A stretch of 6,250 nt of DNA from the NCBI GenBank assembly GCA_018224485.1, contig JAGTVE010000103.1, forward strand, positions 1-6,250. The letters run 5' to 3'. Positions within the stretch are counted from its first letter, which is position 1. Each line of letters starts with the position of its first letter. A program made the position numbers and the translations under genes. Below the pieces are notes generated by a model that did not search any database, was not told the origin of the DNA, and saw only the letters and a list, made by a program, of their open reading frames with translations. This DNA comes from Thioalkalivibrio sp. (lineage in GTDB: Bacteria > Pseudomonadota > Gammaproteobacteria > Ectothiorhodospirales > Ectothiorhodospiraceae). Positions 1 through 4,905 of this stretch are shown here, piece after piece.

Positions 1-1728
1 CCCCGTCATCTCTCGCAGCATACCGGTGGCTTTGTGATTGCCGCCGGGCGGCTGGACGAACTCGTGCCGATCGAGAACGCGGCAATGGCGGAGCGCACCG
101 TGATCCAGTGGGACAAGGACGACCTCGACGCACTGGGGCTGCTGAAGATCGACATCCTCGCGCTGGGAATGCTCTCCTGCCTGCGCCGCTGCCTGGAACT
201 GCTGGGCCGACAGCGCGGACGGAACTGGGGTCTGGCCGACGTGCCGGCCGAGGACCCGGCGGTCTACGCGATGCTGCAGCGGGCGGACACCGTCGGCGTG
301 TTCCAGATCGAGTCGCGCGCGCAGATGAGCATGCTGCCGCGCCTGAAGCCCGCGACCTTCTACGACCTGGTGGTCGAGATCGCGATCGTGCGGCCCGGGC
401 CGATCCAGGGCCAGATGGTGCATCCCTACCTGCGCCGACGGCAGGGACAGGAGCCGGTGACCTACCCGAGCCCGGAGGTGCGACAGGTGCTGGAGCGCAC
501 ACTGGGGGTGCCCATCTTCCAGGAGCAGGTGATCGAACTGGCAATGGTCGCCGCCGGATTCAGCGCCGGCGAGGCGGACGGCCTGCGCCGCGCAATCGGC
601 GCCTGGCGCCGCACCGGCAATCTCGCGCAATACCGCGAACGGCTGCTGACTGGCATGCGCAGTCGCGGCTACCCAGGAGCCTTCGCAGAACAGATCTATC
701 AGCAGATCCTGGGCTTCGGGGAGTACGGCTTCCCCGAGTCGCACTCCGCGAGCTTCGCGCTGATCAGTTACGTGTCGGCGTGGTTCAAGTGCCGGGAGCC
801 GGCGATCTTCGCCTGCGCGCTGCTGAACAGCCAGCCGATGGGATTCTACGCACCGGCGCAGATCGTCGCGGACGCACGCCGCCACGGGGTCGAGGTGCGG
901 CCGGTGGACGTGACCGCGAGCGGGCGGGACTGTGCGGTCGAACCCGTTGCCGTCGCGGCGCCGCGACCGGGGCGCAGCAACGGCCCGGGGGCCGCAACGC
1001 ACGCTGGTCAGGAAGCACTGGCGCTGCGGCTGGGTCTGTCCATGGTGCAGGGCCTGCACGCGGCCAGTGCCGAACGGATTGTCGCGGCACGGACGGAGGC
1101 CCCGTTCCGTGACGTCGCCGATCTCGTGGCGCGCGCGGCACTGGACCGCGGCCAGGCCGAGCGGCTGGCGCGCGCCGGGGCGTTGGTGCGGCTCGCCGGG
1201 CACCGCCACCGGGCTCGCTGGGCCACGCAGGCGGTGGAACCGTCACTGCCGCTGTTTCCTCTGCCCGCGGAACGCCGGGAGACGACGCTGCCGCTGCTGC
1301 CCACTCCAACCACCGCCGCCGATCTGATCCAGGACTACGCGGCGACAGGGCTCACGCTGGGACCGCACCCGCTGGCCCTGCTGCGCAGCCACCCGGGCCT
1401 CGCTGCCCTGCCCACCGCCGAGGCCCTGATCGCGGGCGGTGCGCGCCGGCGCGTTCGCTATACCGGGCTGGTGATCACCCGGCAGCGGCCGGGCTCGGCC
1501 AGCGGCACCGTGTTCCTGACCCTGGAGGACGAATCGGGCACGCTGAACGTGATCGTCTGGCCGGCGCTGGTGGCAAAGGCCCGGCCGGCGGTGATCCACG
1601 CAAGCCTGCTGGAGGTGACCGGGGAATTGCAGCAGGAGGACGGGGTGACCCACCTGATCGCGCAGCGGCTCCAGGACCGCAGCGCCTGGCTGGGCGCACT
1701 GCCCGCGCGTTCAAGGGACTTCGGATAA
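1..1728 (+). CDS. dnaE2: Error-prone DNA polymerase DnaE2 (ImuC), 3' part; 5' end outside window
   Basis: C-family DNA polymerase alpha subunit of the DnaE2/ImuC type, which carries out damage-tolerant, mutagenic synthesis, usually with ImuA and ImuB. The frame is open from base 1 to the TAA at 1726-1728, giving 575 residues. A full DnaE2 is roughly 1000-1100 residues, so the PHP domain and the first two palm aspartates lie off the left edge. Visible from the edge: the DnaE2-like HLSQHTGGFVI segment (residues 4-14), LLKIDIL with the probable third catalytic Asp at residue 51 (base 151), GVFQIESR (about 99-106), IVRPGPIQG (about 129-137), GVPIFQEQ (169-176), GFGEYGFPESHS (238-249), a helix-hairpin-helix region near 340-400, and an OB fold near 484-556 (YTGLVITRQR, then FLTLEDESGTLNVIVWP). 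The C-terminus LPARSRDFG resembles the usual DnaE2 ending. A low-complexity Ala/Pro/Gly stretch (about 313-337) precedes the HhH region. No imuA or imuB is visible; they would be to the left. The product is near certain, and DnaE2 over DnaE1 is well supported. Confidence 0.95.
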   Translation, partial: PRHLSQHTGGFVIAAGRLDELVPIENAAMAERTVIQWDKDDLDALGLLKIDILALGMLSCLRRCLELLGRQRGRNWGLADVPAEDPAVYAMLQRADTVGVFQIESRAQMSMLPRLKPATFYDLVVEIAIVRPGPIQGQMVHPYLRRRQGQEPVTYPSPEVRQVLERTLGVPIFQEQVIELAMVAAGFSAGEADGLRRAIGAWRRTGNLAQYRERLLTGMRSRGYPGAFAEQIYQQILGFGEYGFPESHSASFALISYVSAWFKCREPAIFACALLNSQPMGFYAPAQIVADARRHGVEVRPVDVTASGRDCAVEPVAVAAPRPGRSNGPGAATHAGQEALALRLGLSMVQGLHAASAERIVAARTEAPFRDVADLVARAALDRGQAERLARAGALVRLAGHRHRARWATQAVEPSLPLFPLPAERRETTLPLLPTPTTAADLIQDYAATGLTLGPHPLALLRSHPGLAALPTAEALIAGGARRRVRYTGLVITRQRPGSASGTVFLTLEDESGTLNVIVWPALVAKARPAVIHASLLEVTGELQQEDGVTHLIAQRLQDRSAWLGALPARSRDFG

Positions 1729-1733
1729 CCCCT

Positions 1734-1796
1734 TGTAGGAGCGGCCTCCGGCCGCGATCCTCGTCCAAACCATCGCGGCCGGAGGCCGCTCCTACA
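1734..1796. repeat. REPIN: two REP elements in inverted orientation
   Basis: Two perfect 25-nt inverted arms (1734-1758 and 1772-1796) are separated by 13 nt. Each arm begins or ends with TGTAGGAG/CTCCTACA and contains its own small palindrome, gcggcc-tcc-ggccgc. This is the layout of a REP doublet (REPIN) of the GTAGGAGC class, which is mobilised in gammaproteobacteria by REP-associated tyrosine transposases (RAYTs); none is in the window. It starts 5 nt after the dnaE2 stop, so in RNA the long hairpin could protect the dnaE2 3' end or slow polymerase. No T-run follows, so it is not a standard intrinsic terminator. Confidence 0.85.
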
Positions 1797-1797
1797 G

Positions 1798-1831
1798 AAA
1801 CGCCCCGCGTGGCGTTGGCCGGGCGGGGCGT
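1798..1831 (-). terminator. Second, duplicated terminator hairpin
   Basis: This is the distal copy of the same hairpin: 9-bp stem 1800-1808 with 1823-1831 and a 14-nt loop. Only three T follow on the minus strand, so it should be weaker. It would act as a back-up terminator for leftward transcripts. The stem could also form in a rightward dnaE2 transcript, but no T-run follows it on that strand. Confidence 0.5.
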
Positions 1832-1859
1832 CGCAGACTCGGCCCTTTACATGAACAGG

Positions 1860-1884
1860 ATCGCGGCTGGAAGCCGCTCCTACA
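1860..1884. repeat. Single REP element
   Basis: A third, diverged REP unit in the same orientation as the right half of the REPIN at 1772-1796. It has the short stem gcggct-gga-agccgc (1863-1877) and ends in gctcctaca. It sits between the two copies of the dsrE-side terminator, so it was probably carried along when that segment was duplicated. Confidence 0.7.
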
Positions 1885-1896
1885 GAAACGCCCCGC

Positions 1897-1932
1897 AAAA
1901 ACGCCCCGCGCGGCGCTGGCCGGGCGGGGCGT
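1897..1932 (-). terminator. Intrinsic terminator of the dsrE-like gene
   Basis: On the minus strand, 17 nt after the dsrE-like stop codon, there is a perfect 9-bp stem (1924-1932 pairing with 1901-1909, ACGCCCCGC/GCGGGGCGT) with a 14-nt GC-rich loop, followed at once by five T (1897-1901 read in reverse). Position, stem strength and T-run all fit rho-independent termination for leftward transcription. Confidence 0.75.
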
Positions 1933-1949
1933 CACGGAGACCCGGCCGT

Positions 1950-2417
1950 TTACATGAACAGGCAGATGTCCGACTCGCCGGCGAACTCGAAGAAGGCCGC
2001 GGCGCCTGCGTATTCGACGTCGATGAAATCGCTGGTCTCCATCTCGAAGAGGTCGACGGTCATCTGGCAGGCAATCATGCGCACGTCGGCTTCGATGCAG
2101 AGGTCTCGAAGGTCCTCCAGGCTCGCGACACCCTTGGCCTTCATCTTCTGCTTCATCATCACGGTCATCATCTTCTGCATGCCCGGCAGGGTCTGCAGTA
2201 GCACGGGGACCGGCATCGGCATCGGCATGCCCGGGTTGCCGAGTGAGCTGACCTGGAGATCCAGCTTCTTCTTCAGCAACTGCAGCCCGTAGAACGTGAA
2301 GAAGACCTCCACGTCGTAGCCCAGTGCCGCGCCCGTGGAGGCCAGAATGAACGGAGGATAGCCCCAGTCGAGACTGCCCTTGGTCGCAATGATTGCCAGT
2401 TTCTTGGTGTCACTCAT
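1950..2417 (-). CDS. DsrE/DsrF/DrsH-like (DsrE2-type) family protein
   Basis: 155-residue soluble protein of the DsrE/F superfamily, DsrE2-like branch. Relatives are small alpha/beta proteins that carry or relay sulfane sulfur on cysteine, or bind such partners, near TusA, rhodanese, Dsr or sHdr systems. Visible: N-terminal strand KKLAIIATKGSLDWGYPPF, then GYDVEVFFTFYGLQLLKKK (33-51), a Met/Pro-rich loop (GMPMPMPVP, 63-71), LPGMQKMMTVMMKQKM (78-92), and the family segment with Cys107 and Cys117 (IACQMTVDLF). Cys117 is the best candidate acceptor; Cys152 is near the C-terminus. The length is normal for the family. ATG at 2417 is chosen because GGGGA lies about 10 nt upstream; the frame extends only to a TTG at 2432 that would place this site inside the coding region. 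A terminator follows 17 nt after the stop. No sulfur genes are adjacent in this window, so the exact role is unknown. Family assignment is strong. Confidence 0.88.
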   Translation of the reverse strand: MSDTKKLAIIATKGSLDWGYPPFILASTGAALGYDVEVFFTFYGLQLLKKKLDLQVSSLGNPGMPMPMPVPVLLQTLPGMQKMMTVMMKQKMKAKGVASLEDLRDLCIEADVRMIACQMTVDLFEMETSDFIDVEYAGAAAFFEFAGESDICLFM

Positions 2418-2448
2418 AGTTACTATCCCCAATTCGATCGATTAATGG

Positions 2449-2478
2449 CATGGATCGCGCGCTCGTGGGCGATCCATG
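2449..2478. promoter_or_regulatory. Perfect 10-bp inverted repeat in the dsrE-like leader
   Basis: catggatcgc (2449-2458) and gcgatccatg (2469-2478) are perfect complements around a 10-nt loop. It lies 31 nt upstream of the dsrE-like start codon and just downstream of a candidate promoter, so it would form a hairpin at the 5' end of that mRNA or serve as an operator. No T-run follows on the minus strand, which argues against a terminator. Confidence 0.5.
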
Positions 2479-2483
2479 GAGAA

Positions 2484-2512
2484 GTTGTACACAGCCGGCT
2501 GGATCCCGGCAA
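2484..2512 (-). promoter_or_regulatory. Candidate sigma-70-type promoter for the dsrE-like gene
   Basis: On the minus strand: TTGCCG (2512-2507), 17-nt spacer, TACAAC (2489-2484), each matching the consensus at 4 of 6 positions. A short inverted repeat GCCGG-N7-CCGGC (2494-2510) overlaps the spacer and -35. Predicted transcription would begin near 2477, at the top of the hairpin at 2449-2478. Based on consensus matching only. Confidence 0.3.
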
Positions 2513-2525
2513 TCCGTGAAACACC

Positions 2526-2687
2526 TTAGACATTTTTCCCGGGCGGAGACTCCAGTTGCCGATCCCGCCGCCAGTCCCGGACCAGGGCACAGCCCGCACA
2601 GACACCCAGCGCGGCCAGGCTTGCCCATACTGAAATGGGCACCAGTACCATCGCCAGAATAAACATGATCCATGCCAGAATTGTCAT
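2526..2687 (-). CDS. Small membrane protein, 53 residues, unknown function
   Basis: Short ORF from ATG at 2687 to TAA at 2526. It is preceded by a strong ribosome binding site (AGAGGTGGA immediately upstream of ATG, 2688-2696), the best Shine-Dalgarno in this region. The product starts MTILAWIMFILAMVLVPISV, giving a hydrophobic segment of about 35 residues (2-36) with Cys30 and Cys33 (VCAGC), then a charged tail (RDWRRDRQLE, 37-46) ending PPGKNV. This is a typical single-span inner-membrane peptide with a positive cytoplasmic tail, or possibly a tight hairpin. It sits between the dynamin-like gene (93 bp upstream) and the dsrE-like gene (108 bp downstream), all in one direction. No family recognised. 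Confidence rests on the RBS, membrane composition and gap-filling position. Confidence 0.7.
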   Translation of the reverse strand: MTILAWIMFILAMVLVPISVWASLAALGVCAGCALVRDWRRDRQLESPPGKNV

Positions 2688-2732
2688 TCCACCTCTCCCG
2701 CATGCGCTCGCATGGGTTTTTTCAAGTCTTGA

Positions 2733-2762
2733 ATTTCAACCGTAATCACGGGCGACAGTCAA
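2733..2762 (-). promoter_or_regulatory. Candidate promoter for the small membrane protein gene
   Basis: On the minus strand: TTGACT (2762-2757, 5 of 6 matches), 18-nt spacer, TGAAAT (2738-2733, 4 of 6 matches). It lies in the 93-bp gap after the dynamin-like gene. It is flanked by the palindromes TTCAAG-T-CTTGAA (2721-2733) and GTCAAC-N8-GTTGAC (2758-2777), either of which could be an operator. Consensus-based only. Confidence 0.35.
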
Positions 2763-2777
2763 CCTGACAGCGTTGAC
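2758..2777. repeat. Inverted repeat GTCAAC-N8-GTTGAC
   Basis: Arms at 2758-2763 and 2772-2777, only 3 nt past the dynamin-like stop codon and overlapping the -35 of the candidate downstream promoter. No T-run follows in the leftward direction. It could be a weak 3' hairpin or a dimeric-regulator site. Confidence 0.4.
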
Positions 2778-2780
2778 ATC

Positions 2781-4334
2781 TCACCCCTGGTTCCGTTGTT
2801 CGTCCGATCCGACCGCCCCTCCGGACCCTTCTCGCGCCGATTCTTCTGCCGTGCCTGCGGCGGTCACGCCACCTTTCGCACCGCCGGCGGTCGTGCCGGA
2901 GACAGGCGCCTCCTCGTCCATGAACTGATTGTTCAGGCGCTGCACGAAGCCCTCCACCTGATCGCGCAGCTCATGCAGCTGACGCACCGAGCGGCGGCCA
3001 AGCCCCACGGGCGCCTTCCGGAAGATGGAACGCCAGAACACGGTATTCTTGCGGAAGGCCGCTCGCCAGTTTCCCGATGCGGACTCCTCCGGCAGGGAAC
3101 GGGCCACCCGACGTGCGGCCCACCCGCGGTTCATGAAGTGGATTCCCGCCAGCACGACCAGCAACAGCACCACCGCCAGCACCGAGATGACCGGACGATC
3201 CCGCACCATCTCCAGCGTCGTGCCGTCGAACCAGGACGCGAAGCCGCCGGTCAGCGCCTGAGCCCCCCAGACCACCAGCGCGAGCACGACGGCCATCAAC
3301 ACCACGTCGGCGCGCACCACATTGCGGCGCCAGCGCGCCAGCGCGCCCTTCAATGCCGGCCGGACATCCATCTCGATGGACTCCGCGATCGCCTGCATCG
3401 CACCCACGATGCGATAGGAACGGGAGGAGCTGATCTCCGCGATCTTCGCGTGAATCTCCTCACGGTCGCGCGATGCCTTGTGTTCGTAACGGGTGCGCAC
3501 CTGATCGTCCCCGATCTCCACCGACGCACCCTTGTTGTACAGGCAGTAGAACCGGCCGGTGGCATTGCCCTGTCGAACCACCGCACGCTGCCAGGCCGAG
3601 ACCACCTCCTCGAGGTTGTCCTCACGCCACGTGGTGTCGATCATGTTCAGCACGAAGACCAGCTTGGTGAAGTCGTTGCGCGCGGCGACGCGATTGACCA
3701 GGTGTTCGAGGGTATCCCGCATGGCGCCCGGTTCCGGGTGCCGCGCATCGAAGAACACCAGCACCAGATCCGACAGGTCGATGATGTGGTCGGTCAGCTG
3801 CAGGATGGTCGCGCGCTGTTCATCGGCGTCGAATCCGGGAGAATCGATCAGGATGCGCCCCCGCAGCCGGTCCGCCTGGACGGTCTTCATCGCGAGGAAG
3901 TGATCCACTGTGCGGCCGCCACCATCGCTGAGGCGCTCAATCTCGTGACTGACCCGGTAGAACGGGAAGCGCGGATCACCGTCCAGCGCCAGACCCGGCA
4001 GTTCCTTCACCTTTTCGCTGGAACCGTAGCTGATGACCGTGAACCGGTCATCCACCGCCTGGCTGCCGCTGCGCTGCACCTCCTTGCCGATGTAATCGTT
4101 GATGAAGGTGGACTTTCCGGCCGAAAAGGTGCCCAGCACCGCGATCATCGGCCACCAGGAAATGGTGAAGGCGTAGGAATCCTCTTCGGGGTCGAGGAGA
4201 CCCGCGCCATAGCCGATCCGGTCCAGCACCCGGAACGGATCCACGATCCCCTCGAGCGCCGGGTTCTCCTCGGAAAGCCGATCGCTGAGGAGTGCCAGCT
4301 GTTGGTTTACGCGATTGCCGGGACGATTGAACAT
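2781..4334 (-). CDS. Dynamin-superfamily GTPase, EHD-like G domain, two C-terminal TM helices
   Basis: 517-residue protein of the dynamin superfamily, large GTPases that bind and remodel or tether membranes. G1 P-loop GTFSAGKST (68-76), likely G2 around DDRFTVISYG (95-104), G3 DSPG (164-167), G4 NMID (230-233). Several spaced features recall the eukaryotic EHD branch: GKSTFI after G1, DDRFTV compared with TTDRF, PG.AL followed by D.R.PF (about 113-125), FL before G3, and an LVLVFFDAR segment (190-198) after it. A helical region (about 285-335) leads to TM1 (about 343-361) and TM2 (about 381-401), then a basic segment, a helix (about 447-472) and a disordered Gly/Ala/Glu tail (473-517). Both ends are expected in the cytoplasm. 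ATG at 4334 is preferred over the GTG at 4343 because AGGGTGG lies 5 nt upstream of it. It follows the coiled-coil gene by 37 bp, so probably the same operon. The GTPase class is firm; the EHD-like subclass and the cellular role are inference. Confidence 0.9.
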   Translation of the reverse strand: MFNRPGNRVNQQLALLSDRLSEENPALEGIVDPFRVLDRIGYGAGLLDPEEDSYAFTISWWPMIAVLGTFSAGKSTFINDYIGKEVQRSGSQAVDDRFTVISYGSSEKVKELPGLALDGDPRFPFYRVSHEIERLSDGGGRTVDHFLAMKTVQADRLRGRILIDSPGFDADEQRATILQLTDHIIDLSDLVLVFFDARHPEPGAMRDTLEHLVNRVAARNDFTKLVFVLNMIDTTWREDNLEEVVSAWQRAVVRQGNATGRFYCLYNKGASVEIGDDQVRTRYEHKASRDREEIHAKIAEISSSRSYRIVGAMQAIAESIEMDVRPALKGALARWRRNVVRADVVLMAVVLALVVWGAQALTGGFASWFDGTTLEMVRDRPVISVLAVVLLLVVLAGIHFMNRGWAARRVARSLPEESASGNWRAAFRKNTVFWRSIFRKAPVGLGRRSVRQLHELRDQVEGFVQRLNNQFMDEEAPVSGTTAGGAKGGVTAAGTAEESAREGSGGAVGSDEQRNQG

Positions 4335-4371
4335 CGGGACCACCCTGAGACCGTGGTGAATCGGTGCCGCG

Positions 4372-4905
4372 TCAGCGGCTGTTCGTGTGCGCCGGGAAAT
4401 AGGGACCCGCAGACCCCGGGAATGGTCCCTGGTTGCCGCCCATGGGATTGAACATGTTCATCATGCCCAACGGCCCGGAGACATTGCGGTTCAGACTCCA
4501 CATATCACGCTGCATATTCAGCGTCGACCCCGCCATCGTGGTGGTGTCGCTGGCCATGCTGTGAATATTCGCGTCCATGCTGGTCAGGTTCTGGGTCATT
4601 GAACCGATGTTGCGATTCATCATCACCATGTTGTCGCTGATCGTCGCCATGCGACCGTCGATGTCGCCCATCTTCGTGGCCATCACCACCATTTCGCGGT
4701 CGATTGTACGGGTCATTGCCGACATCTCGATCACCAGGCGGTTAACGTCCCGGGTCAGGCTCGTGATCAGCCAGAATCCGTAGACGGCAAGCACCACGAA
4801 GGCCACCAGCGAGGAATAGACGATCAGCTGCAGGCGGCGCGAACGGACGTCGTACTCGTCGGGGTCCTCGAGGCGCGCATCATTGCGGTCATTGAAACTG
4901 CTCAT
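4372..4905 (-). CDS. One-TM protein with methionine-cored coiled coil, unknown function
   Basis: 177 residues. Acidic/charged N-terminus (1-25), one TM helix (about 26-48, LIVYSSLVAFVVLAVYGFWLI), then a continuous heptad pattern from V54 to L138. Position d reads V54, M61, I68, M75, I82, I89, M96, M103, M110, M117, M124, M131, L138; position a includes M72, M79, M86, M93, I100, L107, I114. The core is therefore unusually rich in methionine. Core-flanking positions are mostly polar (N, D, T, S, R). The tail (143-177) is Met/Pro/Gly-rich (GPLGMMNMFNPMGG) and probably disordered. With arginines 22-24 just before the TM, the N-terminus should be cytoplasmic and the coiled coil periplasmic by the positive-inside rule, though this is not certain. 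Its ATG overlaps the TGA of the DUF302 gene (ATGA), and the dynamin-like gene starts 37 bp later. It may be a scaffold or spacer partner of the GTPase. No family recognised. Confidence 0.85.
   Translation of the reverse strand: MSSFNDRNDARLEDPDEYDVRSRRLQLIVYSSLVAFVVLAVYGFWLITSLTRDVNRLVIEMSAMTRTIDREMVVMATKMGDIDGRMATISDNMVMMNRNIGSMTQNLTSMDANIHSMASDTTTMAGSTLNMQRDMWSLNRNVSGPLGMMNMFNPMGGNQGPFPGSAGPYFPAHTNSR

Larger units (their letters stand above)
1785..1962. repeat. Imperfect tandem duplication of REP half, terminator hairpin and gene tail
   Basis: Two copies lie side by side: about 1785-1859 and about 1873-1962. The first 24 nt (1785-1808 and 1873-1896) are identical at an offset of 88. The hairpin (1800-1831 and 1901-1932) recurs at an offset of 101. 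The final block tttacatgaacagg recurs at 1846-1859 and 1949-1962, offset 103. The right copy carries an extra 13-nt duplication (aaaaacgccccgc, about 1897-1909). The last block is the 3' end of the minus-strand dsrE-like gene (codons Leu-Phe-Met-stop), so the left copy is a relic of that gene's tail. Confidence 0.8.

Noticed and set aside
785..1898. Minus-strand and other-frame open stretches across and beyond dnaE2
   Set aside because: Arg/Pro/Ala-rich translations typical of GC-rich antisense frames; the plus-strand polymerase motifs are continuous to 1728.
1809..2292. Plus-strand open frames over the dsrE-like gene
   Set aside because: They are antisense to a clear DsrE-family protein and run through terminator and REP sequence.
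2410..2703. Minus-strand frame of 97 codons in the gap upstream of the dsrE-like gene
   Set aside because: Gly/Cys-rich translation without pattern; the frame with a good RBS and membrane-peptide composition is the 53-codon one at 2526-2687.
2701..2722. Plus-strand hairpin CATGCGCTCGCATG followed by six T as an intrinsic terminator
   Set aside because: The loop would be only 2 nt, so the usable stem is about 4-5 bp, and no rightward gene ends there; better read as a palindrome in the minus-strand leader.
2773..2801. Plus-strand TTGACA (2773-2778) as a promoter -35
   Set aside because: No acceptable -10 at 16-18 nt and no plus-strand gene follows.
2796..4451. Long plus-strand open frame (551 codons) opposite the GTPase and coiled-coil genes
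   Set aside because: Its His/Arg/Gln/Asp-rich composition has no domain signature, and it mirrors codon bias of the real minus-strand gene, which has full GTPase motifs.
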